Positions 38,451 through 50,135 of a stretch of 64,000 nt of DNA are shown in pieces. Origin of the DNA: Viscum album (taxonomy: Eukaryota > Streptophyta > Magnoliopsida > Santalales > Viscaceae). Position 1 is the first letter of the stretch. Each line of letters begins with the position of its first letter. The position numbers were made by a program, and so were the translations under genes. The stretch spans positions 957,750,097-957,814,096 of the forward strand of contig OY728121.1 of the NCBI GenBank assembly GCA_963277665.1, given 5' to 3'. The notes under the pieces were generated by a model. That model worked only from the letters and a program-made list of their open reading frames with translations. It was not told the DNA's origin and made no database searches.

Positions 38451-40464
38451 AGAGAGGAGAGGGGAACTTTAGGAAACTCTCAAAATTTTAATTTATTATA
38501 AAATGATTTTCAGTTTCAAAAGGCCCAATTTTTTTTAATTAGAATATAATATTATGATTGTTCCAAATCCTCTCAACTAATAGGTTTAATATAATTTTAG
38601 GTTTCAAATTTAACCTTATCTTTTATCTTTAACCCTTAGTTAACTAATTAAACTCTTCCCATCTCCCCTTACATATTAATACTATATGGGTAATATAGTT
38701 ACTATAAAATGAAAATAGAACCTAAAGTGATTAATTAATTACATATTCAACACTATCTAAGTCATTTGAAAATATATTAGATTTTTAGGACTATTATATC
38801 ATTTAATATTTTTTTATAAAAAAACCATTTATGTCAATTTTTATACTATTCATAACATGACTTTTTGAAAATCCATAACCACTAGATTGTTTAGAAAAAA
38901 GTTTTTTAATTAAAATATAAAAATTCCTAATCATCCAAAAAATTCTTGTATGGAACTAAAAGGTTCAATGTAAATTTATTTAATATTTATAATCTCATAT
39001 ATTTAAATCATTCATTAATAAGGTAATCACTACGGTATCATTATGTAATGAATAAATTTATTTATTTGGTGTCTAATAATTATAAATAAAATACCATGAT
39101 GTATGAAATATTTTAATCTTTCTAATTAATCTTTATAGACCTAAATATAAGTTATATACCCCTATATTAAAATCTATTTAGTAAAAGATGTATGTTAAAT
39201 TTATAATTATCTTTACTATAAATTAATTATAATAAAATGTCATTTTCACATCCATCTGAATCCAAGGGGTCCCAAAATCAAAATAAGAATTCCCATGGTC
39301 GGAAATATCTCATACAATAGGATTAGGACATGTGTTAGGGTAGTTTAATAGAATGATAATATTTTTACCCTTATTTACAAGATTTTTTCTTTAACCATGG
39401 TAAATAAAAAAATTACTGAATGTACTATTCATTATGTCAAAAAATAAAAGGTATCTATTTAAAAAAAATTAACCTTCTGATTCCAAATATGGAATTAATT
39501 TCTCCAAATTAAAAACTCATAATTTGTAGTAATTAATTTTAAATTATTTCCTATTGTCAAAACCAAAATGCGGGTTTTTAAAAAGTAATAACTATCAATA
39601 GATTAGAATGTGTTTATATCCAATTTAAATGTGAAATCACTTCCAATGAAAAAAATGGATTAAATGATAAAAATGTAATAAAATTATATTTTAAAACCAA
39701 TTAAAATGTTAATATAACTATATAAATAAATTAGATTAAAAATTAGTTTTGAATTAAAATGCAGTATTTTTCACCATTCATTAAAATTTGAATTTTATCA
39801 GTAAAATACCAAAAAATCAAAAAAAGTAAATTTTATTCCCCTATTGAAAATAAGAAGTTCAATTTTCAAATTTAACTTATAAATGTGTTAAAAACATGAC
39901 TTAAACAGGGTGTTCCATCAAAAGGCAGTAATGTTGCATTTTTTGAAAAATAGTTCTTTTATCCAAAAAAATTGATTTTGTTCTCATGTCATGGTCTAGA
40001 AAATGTTTAAGATGAATTCTAATGCAATATAAAATAAAAAATTTGGTTAATACATTTCATAACATCTTGTTTATATCATATTAAATAATAATACTTTAAT
40101 AATATATTGTTGTTTAGTGAAACTTAGTATCACGTACAACACATGCTATCGAGGATGGTCGATCAAGCGTGTAATGCAAGAAATGTCAGTGTTCCATGTA
40201 GTGACATATTCCTATGGTGTTGTGTATAAAATAATCCAAATGCAGTTCATGTTTACATTGAAAATAATTTATACTCAGTGTTGCGTGAAATAAATTCTAT
40301 CAAAAAAACATGAAATTATGTGTAACACAAGACACAAATAGTGTTTCATATACTAAAAGCTAATATGATGTTGCATATAGTGCAAGATAAAATTGATGTT
40401 GTGTTCAAAAAAAGTCATAAAAGAAATTAAAAAAACCTATCTCATAAAATCTTGGGGTGTTACA

Positions 40465-40480
40465 TTCTACCCCCCTAAAA
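40465..40480 (-). other. Polypurine tract of the outer element
   Basis: The minus strand reads TTTTAGGGGGGTAGAA and is immediately followed by TGTAACACCCC, the start of the 3' LTR. It fixes the orientation and inner boundary of the LTR. Confidence 0.75.
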
Positions 40481-40911
40481 TGAATTTCACCCTCAAAATT
40501 CATCTGGGTTATAAATAGTTCTCAAATTAAAAGTTTCTTTCTTGGAAATCCACATCACAAAAAGGGATACTAAAATATATTTTTATAAAGGAAGGTTAGA
40601 AATATAAATTTTACCCAATGTAACTCATCACTGGGTTTCCATAAAGGAGAACCTAGGTGGTAAGTGAAAACATGGATATAGAAAGGACATCTAACCATCC
40701 AGTTATGATGGATATTGATAGAGATTAAGGTTTGGGGAATGTTAACTACAATAAATCCATAAATTTTTTATGATCTGATGGAACATATGATTCATCTGAT
40801 AAGAATTTATTAGGATAACATTTTGGGTTTCAATATATTTTTCCAAAAGTTTATGAATTTTTACATGAGGAGAAATACTTACATGATTTCAGTACAATCT
40901 TACAGTTGGTC
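40481..40911 (-). other. 3' untranslated internal region of the outer element
   Basis: About 430 bp lie between the polypurine tract and the nested insertion. No coding motif is readable. The five bases before the nested LTR are TGGTC, the target copy for that insertion. Confidence 0.5.
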
Positions 40912-41616
40912 TGTAACATCCTGGATCTGGGTTCCACTCAACGGTTTCCCCAAACCCGGTTGGTCACATGACCTCATGTTCATTTCCCCAAATGCCAAAG
41001 GCTGCCGACTAGTAGCGAGGTCCTAGGTCTGATAGTGGGGAAACTATGCCCTCATTTGTCAAAGTGTAGCGCAACAGAACACAAGATAAAACATACAACA
41101 ACAGCGGAAGCAATAAACCATACACATTTAGTATAACAAATGTAGTAAAATATAACCAACTAGATATATAGATATGATTCAACATGTCTCAATTTCTATG
41201 AAAACAACAAGAACATGTTACATAGAAGTACAATACAATACAGTGTATAACAAAGAAAAACAACAGCCGGTAGCATTGTGATCCTAAGCCCGGTCTCATG
41301 CTCCCCTACTCCTCAGCAGCAATCAAGTACCTGTATAAGGACCCTTTCCCTTATACAATCTTGTAGAAATGTAATATGTTTGGGCCGAAAAGCATGACCC
41401 AAATAGGGTGTGAGAAATAAATCCCAGTAGACACCCACCGAAGGCTCGTTCCCAGTATGAAAATATGCAACAATGGTGTACAATAGTAAAAAGTAATAAA
41501 CTAAGCACTAATCAAATGTAACTAACCTTACTAGTCATATTTCCATTTTATTATTCATTTAATCATTCATTAAAAAGAATCCACCATAGTGAATTCCTAT
41601 GTTTACAGTGAGTGTC

Positions 41617-41890
41617 CTCAGACATGCAAACCCTACCCTCAGTTAATCAGAATCCAACCCGCAGGTAATCAGAATATTTCTCTCAGGAATTGCCCTCAGG
41701 CATAATAGAAATTTCCCTCAGGCATACGAAGTTTCTCCCTTAGGCACATAAGTCATTTCCTCCAGGCATACGAAAGGTTTCCCTCAGGCGAAATTGAACG
41801 TTTCCCTCAGGCTAAGTAGTACCTTGCCCTCAGGCTAAACAAACAATGCCTTCAGGATAAGAGAACACTCCCATCAGGCGCAAGTAACCG
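41617..41890. repeat. CCCTCAGG minisatellite in the left LTR
   Basis: About eleven imperfect units of 20-24 bp each carry CCCTCAGGC or a close variant followed by ATACGAA- or TAA-type sequence. The same array is in the right LTR, so it was present when the element inserted. Confidence 0.85.
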
Positions 41891-42504
41891 GGCCATTCCC
41901 AACATGTAAATAAGAAATTCAAATACAATTCCTCTCATGGAAAAAGTAATGCATAATAATAACAAGGCATACCCTCTGGTATCCTGGCCAAACAGCTAAA
42001 CAGAGGAACACACCCCCGGGTGGTCCTGGATCCAAGCAGCGATCCCAAACAACATTTTAATATCACATTTAATTTCCTATACAATTCTAAGTATTTAAAC
42101 AGCCAAGGCCTCAGCCACACGATACCCCAACATGGGTTCGTATCACAAAAATACACAAAAACACACAACAGTTGGAAATTAAAAACCTATCCACCTACCT
42201 TAAACACCTAAGAATGGTTTACGCGAATGTCGCTTCCCGAAACCCCCAAGAAAGACGTATATCTGACATAGAAGAATTCACATTCATCCTCAAATAAATT
42301 CCTTTAGAGGATGAATTGGAAAGAACTATGCAAAGAGAAGGGAGGGCATACCCACGCGGTTCCAACGTGATCGATGGAAGTAGGATCAGATTCCTGGTGC
42401 TCGATCAGTTGATCCTCGAAGGTCTGGCCATCCTCTCCCAAACTCCCGTCCGGTTCTAAGCCAATCCTATGAACAGGGTTGGATACTGCCCATTTTAAGA
42501 AAAA

Positions 42505-42840
42505 AAAACAAAGTACACGGCATGTACTTTTGTGTACATGACATGTACTTCCCTTATTTAACGGTTCCTCTGGTAGCACCACCAAACTGTTCATCCGTCA
42601 ACATGAGTACATAGCGTGTATTCCCGACTACACGGTGTGTACTGTCACCCAACTAGTGGTTGCTTCCATAGCCTTACTATTTCATCTACCAACTGACTAC
42701 ATGACGTGTAAAGGACCACTACACGGCGTGTAGTTGGTTTTTACACCCTTCGTCGCTAACATGGCTACACACCCTGTGTACTCATCCCACACGGCCAAAG
42801 TACACGGCATGTGGAATAGTACATGGCGTGTAGTCCCAAA
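42505..42840. repeat. Palindrome cluster (TACACGGCGTGTA type) in the left LTR
   Basis: At least eight copies of a short imperfect palindrome, consensus TACACGGCGTGTA, occur here, for example TACACGGCATGTA near 42,514, TACACGGTGTGTA near 42,629 and TACACGGCGTGTA near 42,720. Variants differ mainly at the two CpG positions. The cluster is at the LTR end where transcription-control sequence (U3) should lie in this minus-strand element. Confidence 0.85.
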
Positions 42841-42940
42841 ATTTTTGATTTCCCCCCATTTTCCTTATTTTCTCAAAAATACTTAAGGAAAAGAGAAAAG
42901 ATGAAACCCGTACCTCAAAAGTGAGAACTAGTTTCTTACA

Positions 42941-42955
42941 AACTTCCCCCTTAAA
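42941..42955 (-). other. Polypurine tract of the inner element
   Basis: The minus strand reads TTTAAGGGGGAAGTT directly before TGTAAGAAAC, the LTR start. It is a clear plus-strand priming tract. Confidence 0.85.
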
Positions 42956-43001
42956 GAAATTCGTCCCCAAATTTCGCTTCAAAGGGTGGAGAAGATAAAG
43001 A

Positions 43002-44290
43002 TCAGAACAACTCTGGCCACCGAGCACGTACGCCAGTCTCCCGCTCCCATGTTTCATCTTGTACTCGTCCATACTGCCATAGCACCCATACGAGAGGAAC
43101 TGACCAGCCTTGGAGAACCTTCGTGCTCCTATCAACGATATGAATTGGATGCTCCTCAAAGGACACATCTACCTGAAGCTCAACCTCCTCGGGCTGAAAG
43201 ACGTGAGACATGTCTGAATGATAGCGGTGCAACTGAGATACATGGAAGATGTCATTTATGGCCCAGTACCACTGTGGTAACTGCAAACGGTAGGCAATCA
43301 GCCAGACTCTATCCAGAATCTCAAATGGCCCCACATACCTCGGTGAATGTTTACCCTGTCTTCTGATCCACCTGTGTCCCAACCTCGGTGATACATGCAT
43401 GAAAACCTGATCCCTGACCATGAAATCCAAATGACATCTGAAGCGATCAGCACAAGACTTCTGAAAAGACTATGCAGTAGCCATCCGCTTCGGAATCAAC
43501 TGGAGTAGCTCAGTAGTCTCCTACACGAGCTGTCGTCCTAGTAAAGCTGCCTCACCTACCTTTGACCAGCACAATGGTGAACGGCATGGCCTACGATATA
43601 AATCCTCATATGGTGACATCTCAATAGTTTCCTGAAAACTATTATTTTAGGAAAACTCGACTAGTGGTATATGCTTCTCCCAAGAGCCCCCAATGTCTAG
43701 GACACATGAACGCAGCATGTCATCAAGCACCTGTATTGTACGCTCTAACTGGCCATCAGTCTGAGGGTGGTAAGCTGTGCTCAGAAGCACCTGTGTACCC
43801 AGTGCCCTCTGAAAACACTGCCAGAAACAAGACTTAAATTGGGCATCCCTATCTGAGACAATAGAATGAGGGACCCCATGAATATGTACGACCTCTCAGA
43901 TATACAACTTTCTGAGCTCTTCAACACTGAAGGTCTCCTTGATCAGAAAAAATTGACCTACCTTCGTGAGTCTGTCCACAATAACCCTCATGGAATCATT
44001 GCCTCTAGGTGACCTCGGAAACCCAGTCATGAATTCCATCACGACAGCATCCCATTTCCACTCCGGGATGGGTAACTGCTGTAATAGTCTGGATGGCCTC
44101 TAATGCTCTGCCTTCACCTACTGACAGGTGGAACACCTCATAACAATACCAGCTACATCTTTCTTCTTACCCGACCACCAGTACTGACATCTCAAGTCTC
44201 AGTACATCTTGGTAACCCCGGGATGAACTTACCAAGATGAAGCATGAAACTCCCACATCAGCTCCTCGCGTGTATCCCATAGAACCCACA
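43002..44290 (-). pseudogene. Integrase with chromodomain-like tail, inner element
   Basis: The zinc-binding region has FHASSW, VHPG and CSTCQ, keeping its His and Cys residues. The core reads PEWKWDAVVMEFMTG, where the first catalytic Asp is Glu (44,034-44,036), then IVSDRDAQF with the second Asp and HPQTDGQLERT with the Glu. In-frame stops interrupt the core, for example after KLYI and after LVEFS. From 43,430 an open frame runs to 43,002 with FGPF-type sequence (SPRYVGPFEIL) and ends IPHIV-type chromodomain-like residues through WARWPELF-like sequence (RARWPELF) and a stop, 47 bp from the polypurine tract. It would insert cDNA, probably guided to heterochromatin. Confidence 0.88.
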
Positions 44291-44291
44291 C

Positions 44292-44955
44292 TCATCCATG
44301 AAAATGAAGAATTTCATCATCGCCTATCATCCAACTAGGAGGAGGGTCCTCACTTGCCACCGACTCCCATAGAACTAGGCCTTCTGGATCAGATAGCTTT
44401 CTCATCCTCACACTATCTAGGAGGGTAGAAGTCATAGCTAAAGATGTAATATATGTTTTCTCCTTACTGTCGTGCACCTCCAAATGCATCTCAGAGAGCA
44501 AATCCATGAACTTCCACTCACCACTGGCCTCCTGCACTACCTGTATCTGAGTCCTCCTGCTTAGTGCATCAGTTACTGCATTACCTTTACCAGGTGTATA
44601 GGCAAGCTCAAAATCAAAGGACTGAAGGTATTCGACCCACCTTCGCTGCCTCAGATTCAAGTCACGCTGAGTAAAGATATACTTGAGACTTTTGTGGTCG
44701 GTGAAAACCACAAAATGTTCTCCCAAGAGATAGCGTCTCCAATAGAACAACACATACACAACTGCAGCCAACTCGAGATCATGCGTTAGGTAATTCCTCT
44801 CATGTGGCCTCAACTGCTGAGACCCGTATGCAACAACTTGATCACCCTACATCAACACAGCTCCCAGCCCAATACCTGATTCATCACAGTAAACTGTATA
44901 GCTCTTCCCTTGCTCTGGAAGTATCAATACTGGTGCTGATGTCAACCTTCCCTTT
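44292..44955 (-). pseudogene. RNase H domain and linker, inner element
   Basis: The open frame 44,813-44,292 reads RNYLTHDLELAAVVYVL, then VVFTDHKSLKYIF, RQRRWVEYLQSFDFELAYTP and GNAVTDALSRR. The acidic residues of the RNase H active site (E in LELAAVV, D in FTDH, D in VTDA) are visible; the first Asp lies upstream in sequence interrupted by a stop. The rest of the frame is the variable linker to integrase. It follows RT directly. Confidence 0.88.
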
Positions 44956-44960
44956 TGGTC

Positions 44961-45780
44961 CTAAAAGGCTATCTCACAAGATTCTAACCAAACGAACTTC
45001 ACAACCTTCTTAGTCAAACCTATCAACGGTGCTGCTAAGCGGGATAAGTCTTTTATAAAGCGCCTGTAGTAACCAGCCAGCCCCAAGAAACTCCGTATCT
45101 CAAACACTTTCTTAGGATGCTCCCAGGAAACTACTGCTCCAACCTTATCTAGGTCTAATGAAACTCCTACCCCTGAGATGATATGACACAGGAAGTGAAT
45201 CTGGTCCATCCAAAAGTGGAACATTGAGAGCATAGGATATAGATGATGCTCTCTCAGTGTACTCAATACGATCTCATGGGTGGCATGGTCGTGTCGAGTG
45301 TGAGAGTACACCAAGATATCATCCATGAATACTACCAAAAAATAATCTAGATATGAATGGATCACACGATTCATCAGAGCCATGAAAAATGCTGGTGCGT
45401 TCATGAGTCCAAATGGCATAACCAAGTACTCTTATAGTCCATATCTACTCCGAAAAGATGTAAGAAAAATGTCCCATGGTCCCACGCGCAACTGATGATA
45501 TCCGGATCTTAAGTCAATTTTCGAAAATACTCGTGCTCCATGAAGTTGATCAAAAAGATCATCTATCCTCGGCAAGGGATATCAATTCTTAACTGTCAAT
45601 TAGTACAACTTCCGATAATCCACATAGAGTCTGAGGGTACTATCCACCTTCTTCGCAAAAGGACCAGAGAACCCCAAGGAGAAGTGCTGGGTTGGATAAA
45701 ACCCTTTGTCTGTAACTCCTCTAACTTCCTCTTGAGCTACAGAAACTGTAGTGTAGCCATCCTATAAGGAGGAAAGGACA
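44961..45780 (-). pseudogene. Reverse transcriptase, inner element
   Basis: The open frame 45,425-44,961 starts at the VMPFGLMNAPAFFMALMNRV block, contains the intact catalytic FMDDILVYS and the thumb block RSFLGLAGYYRRFIKDLSRL. The N-terminal fingers (45,780-45,430) are interrupted by stops and frame changes, though blocks such as TLCGLSEVV (for the CVDYR-type motif) remain traceable. The catalytic centre is intact, but the domain as a whole is not translatable. Confidence 0.9.
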
Positions 45781-45820
45781 CCGATGCTGCTCCTGACATA
45801 AGCTCAATAGAGAAATCCAC

Positions 45821-46590
45821 CTATCTCTCTGGAGGTAGACCTGAAAAGTCATCCCGGAAGACATCCCTGAAATGATCAACCACTAGAGGGAAATCCGATT
45901 GACAAGTCCCCTGATCATCCAGATATAAACATGCAATCTGGGTTGTGACTCCACCTCGCCCATGATACTCTTGCTCATCTCGACTCGCCTGAACATCCCA
46001 TTCTCCCTTGTATAGAAACTCTCCACCCTCTGGTGATGTGAAACACACCCTACGACGATAGCAGTCTACAAAGGATCGAAATGGAACCAACCAGTCCATC
46101 CCGAGAATGGCATCATAGATCGTCATATCTAAGACATAGAGGTCCCATAGAAAGTGACACCCACCAACATTAGGGGGGAAATCCATGAACTGATGCACAC
46201 TATCCATTCCATTCCCCAACAGAGTGTCTAAAATCATCACAATAGAAGAAAAAGAAACACAGAGCCCAAGGCTCTCCACGACGGGTACCTATATGAAGCT
46301 ATGTGTAGAACCCATATAAAAAAGTACTGAAGATAAGACAGAAGTTACTAAAATAGTACCTCTGACTGTAGAAGTTCCGGAATCCTGCTCCTGCTGGGTC
46401 TGTTGCACTGCATATGTCTATCCAGTGCCGCGGCCCTATGACACAGCCCGGCTACCCTGAGCTATCCCGCCCGACTGCCTCTGAGATCCTGGTGTCTGGC
46501 TACCCCGACCACAACCACCATCCTTGCCTGCATGCCCTGACATATTCCAGTTACCCTATTGGTAAGAAGCTACTGGTCCTTCTCCTGCAC
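45821..46590 (-). pseudogene. Aspartic protease region, inner element; catalytic Asp replaced
   Basis: At 46,327-46,292 the minus strand reads VLFYMGSTHSFI, the plant gypsy protease active site, but the catalytic Asp codon is TAT (Tyr, 46,316-46,318). A TAG stop follows at 46,289-46,291. The frame then continues through 46,279-45,821 with YDAILGMDWLVPF, the conserved C-terminal protease signature. Without the Asp the polyprotein could not be processed. The linker to gag is short and variable. Confidence 0.85.
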
Positions 46591-46597
46591 ATGAAGT

Positions 46598-47604
46598 CTA
46601 CACAGAACCCCTCTCACTAGCCACTACTGGAAACGCGCTACAAAAGTGCAGTAGATGACCCATCTTGCCACAAGATCGGCACTCCACTAGATCACGTGGA
46701 CACTGCGGTCTCTTTTTCCCCTCTTTACAACACTGGTAGAAAAAGACCGGGCCACCTGAAGAAACTTCCTGGATAGTACTACCACCGTGAGAGAAACTCA
46801 TCTGTCTCTTCCTCTTTCCGATAGAGATAATACCAGAAACTGGTGCAGAACCACCCTGGACCACACCACTAGCTTCCCGCAGGTTCCTCTCTGTAATCAG
46901 TGCCTGGTTCACAATAGCATATACTGAAGGCAACCTGGAAACATTAACCAGTGCTCGGATGTCATAACAAAGACCATCCTCAAAGCTTCTGGATCTCAAT
47001 GTCTAATCACCTACCAGAACGGGTGCAAAGTGCTGAAGCTCAGTGAAACCAGTAGAATAATCCATCACCGACATAGCTCCCTGCTGTAGATTCATGAACC
47101 CTCGAGCTCTATCTTCCCTCAGCATCTCTGGAAATAAGAAGTCATAGAAGACTGACTGAAAATCTTCCCACGCCATGTGTCTATGATGATCCGAATGGGT
47201 GGTAACAACCAACCACCTCTTGGCGGAATCACACAGCATATACGTCGTGAGCTTGACCCTCCGCCCTGGAAGCGTCTCAAGATGCTCAAAGATAGTATCC
47301 ATAGACCACAGCCAAGATTCCATAGCCTATGGTCCGCCATCCCTGGAAATGTCGGCGGATTCTGTTGCTGGAATATACGAGTCAGCTCATCCATAGATGT
47401 GGCAGCCGGCGATGCTCCCTGAAAGGTTTTCATGAACCCCATAAAGCCTTCACGGAACAGCGCCTCCGTGCCTCTCTCCGGTATAACGGCTGGAACCACA
47501 TCTGGCTCTACTAGAGGATCCACTGGTAGCCCATGGCCAACCATCTCTGGAGTATAATCGTTGCCTCTCTCTTGACGAACAACGTGTGGTCGTCTCGGCG
47601 GCAT
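46598..47604 (-). pseudogene. Gag, inner element, one frameshift and one stop
   Basis: The start MPPRRPHVVRQERGNDYTP at 47,604 is a plausible original gag start. A frameshift near 47,325 moves the reading to 47,323-47,003 (TYMLCDSAKRW, WEDFQSVFYDFLFPEMLRED, the capsid core), and a TAG at 47,003-47,005 interrupts the same frame, which continues to 46,598. The C-terminal part has CRSCGKMGHLLHFC, an intact CCHC zinc knuckle. Total length fits plant gypsy gag. It would form particles and package RNA. Confidence 0.9.
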
Positions 47605-49137
47605 GACTCTACAAGGTCAAATGCACACCTTAGAGCAATATTATCAAAGACTTAAGTGAAGGAACCTAAAAAGGGAACAGGAGGAAGAAGGCATTTCAAT
47701 ATTTTCAAAACAAGACCACACGATGTTTATAATGACTACACGGTGTGTACTTGACTTCTCTTCCCCTGCCCGGGTCCTTCTACACGGCTAAGTTACACGA
47801 CTCCCGTTCAACAAAACTACATGGCATGTATATAATCTACAAGACATGTATGGTGTAATTTTCCAACTACCCGTGTCATTTGTGACATGTCCAACTACTC
47901 ATCTTAACACTACATGGCGTGTTACACACACACACTGCATGTACACCAATCCATTTTCCAGCCACACGGCTAATTCACACGGTATATCCTCGGATAAGAC
48001 TACACGACATGTCCTAGGGGTACACGGCGTGTACTAGATGAGCTTCCCTGACCTATGTTGTTAGTTACACAGCTGTACACACAGTTCACACTACACGGCA
48101 TGTTGTATATACACACAGCGTGTATACGAAAGGATTACACCGAACCGTGTTGTTAGTTACACGGTCGGGTCCCCAGGTCAGACTACATGGCGTGTTCTAT
48201 AATGGACATGAAGTGTATGTCTTAAGGTCTCCTCTGTCCGTGTTTTTTGTTATACGGGCGGACTCCGGGCCAACACTACACGGCGGGTACGTCTGGTACA
48301 CGACATGTTTTTCCCGAGCTATTCCTGTCCCTGTGTCTCCGCCCACATGGTTTGTGACACGGGAAGAGACTACATGGCGTGTACTTAGGGTACACGGCGT
48401 GTACTCAAAAAGTTTTATTTTCTTCCTTAACAGAAGACCATACACGACGTGTTTAAGGTACTACATGGTGTGTATACTGGGTTTTCCAGACAATATGCCT
48501 TAGAAACTTCCCTGAAAACCATACAATACGGAAAACAACACCTAAGTGTCAAATTCTGACCCGTGAGGGCCCATACTCCCCACGAATCAAAGTTTGACAT
48601 CTTATCTGTGTTATAACAAAATAAACAGCTAATGATCCACCCAATTCCATTCAATGAGGGCCCATACTCCCCAAAAACCAATGTTTGGAATACATTCTTT
48701 CAATAGACTCATACCAAGATACCCTATCACATAACAAGTATTTATCAAGCAACTCTCAAAACAACATGCTTTTCTAACATAATAACTATCACAACAACAT
48801 GGAATTTCTAATGAACCTACATGGCCTGGAAACTATGCATGGCATGTGATTTCTATCATGTTCCTAAATGATGCATGAGATGGAATACCCTCATCTCATC
48901 GGATTTCAACTAAATTGAACCCATGAATAACATATAAACAGCACAATCACAAGTTCATCACCCAATGATGAAAAACAAATCAACTGTAAGATTGCAAAAT
49001 CAGAAAAATTGAAAAAGGAGGTAAATTGTCTTTTCCATCTACATGGGTTAGCTACGACCGGGAACAAATTATTACCAACTATAGTTTCCATCCTATCCCT
49101 AACTAAGGCTCCAAATAGTAAGTCAACAAAAAGAACA
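47605..49137 (-). other. Leader (5' untranslated) region of the inner element
   Basis: About 1.5 kb separate the primer-binding site from the gag start. No domain is present. The gag-proximal half (47.72-48.48 kb) is filled with short palindromes, annotated separately; the rest is AT-rich and plain. Open stretches here run in several frames through the palindromes and are not conserved as proteins. Confidence 0.75.
47720..48480. repeat. Dense array of TACACGGCGTGTA-type palindromes in the leader
   Basis: About twenty imperfect copies occur in 760 bp, often in pairs separated by 6-12 bp, for example CTACATGGCGTGTAC followed by GTACACGGCGTGTAC near 48,370-48,405. Arms are TACACG and CGTGTA around a central G/C. 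Most variants are CG-to-TG or CG-to-CA changes, as expected from methylated-cytosine decay. Spacing is irregular, so this is a dispersed motif array rather than a tandem satellite. Confidence 0.85.
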
Positions 49138-49149
49138 CCTTTGATACCA
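49138..49149 (-). other. Primer-binding site of the inner element (tRNA-iMet type)
   Basis: The minus strand reads TGGTATCAAAGG three bases after the 5' LTR end. Its first eight bases match the initiator-methionine tRNA complement exactly, with one A-for-G change next. Confidence 0.85.
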
Positions 49150-49861
49150 CTTTGTAACATCCCGGATCCAGGTGCCACTCAACGGGTGCCCCGAACCCGG
49201 TGGGTCACACGACCACAAGTGCATTTTTCTAAACTCCAGTGGTTGCCGACTAGCAGTGAGGGCCCAGGTCTGATAGTAGGGAAAATATGCCCTCATTTTT
49301 CAAAGTGCAGCACTACGGAATACAAGATAAAACATACAAAAACAACGGAAGCAATATACCATACACATTTAGTATAACAACTGTAGTAAAAGATAACCAA
49401 ACAGATATATAGATATAATGAAAAATGTCTCAAGTTCTAAGAAAATATCAAGAACATGTTACATAACAGTACAATACAATACAGAGTATAAAAAATCAAA
49501 ACAACAACCGATAGCATCACGAGCCTAAGCCCAGTCCCATGCACCCCTACTCCTCAGTAACAATGAAGTACCTGTATAAGGACCCTATCCCTTATCCACA
49601 CCTGCATAAACGTAATCTTTTTGGGCTGAAAAGAATGACCCAAACAGGGTGTGAGAAATAAATCCCGGTAGGCACCCACCAAAGGGCCATGCCCAACAGT
49701 GTGAAAATATGAAACAACGGTGTACAGTAGTACAAATGCAATAAACTAAGGAGTACTCAAAAGTAACTAACTTTACTAGTTATATTGCCATTTTATTATT
49801 CATTTAATCAATCATTATAAAGAAACCACTACAGTGAATTTCAATGTAAACAGTCAGTGTC

Positions 49862-50135
49862 CTCAGATACACAAACCCTTACACTCAGGTAATCAGAATC
49901 CAACCCGCAGGTAATAAGAATCTTGCCCTCAGGAATTGGCCTCAGGCATAACAGAAATTTCCCTCAAGCGTACGAAGTGTCTCCCTTAGGCACAGAAGTC
50001 ACTGCCCTCAGGCATATGAAAGGTTTCCCTCAGGTAAAATAAAATGTTTCCCTCATGCTAAGCAGTACCTTGCCCTCAGGCTAAACAAAAAATGCCCTTA
50101 GGCTAAAAGAACACTTCCCTCAGGTGCAAATAATT
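49862..50135. repeat. CCCTCAGG minisatellite in the right LTR
   Basis: This is the counterpart of the array at 41,617-41,890, with about the same number of 20-24 bp units and scattered substitutions. Confidence 0.85.

Larger units (their letters stand above)
36118..40464 (-). repeat. 3' LTR of the outer element
   Basis: It begins TGTAGAGAC and ends GGGTGTTACA and is bordered by the GATAA target copy and the polypurine tract. It aligns with 53,049-57,451 at a starting offset of 16,931. A 130-bp sample (38,260-38,390 against the matching right copy) shows roughly a quarter of positions different by eye, so the insertion is old. No coding motif is present. Confidence 0.88.
40912..42940 (-). repeat. 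3' LTR of the inner element
   Basis: It begins TGTAACATCCTGGATC and ends CTAGTTTCTTACA, bordered by the TGGTC target flank and the polypurine tract. It aligns over its whole length with 49,153-51,161. It contains a CCCTCAGG minisatellite and a cluster of ACACG/CGTGT palindromes, described separately. Open stretches inside it are not genes. Confidence 0.93.

Noticed and set aside
41617..41890. Regular 20-24 bp units as a CRISPR-like array
   Set aside because: The repeats are imperfect and contiguous without unique spacers of constant length, sit inside a plant LTR, and occur identically in the partner LTR.
42986..43366. Plus-strand 126-codon frame as a gene
   Set aside because: It is the antisense shadow of the integrase C-terminus and chromodomain-like tail.
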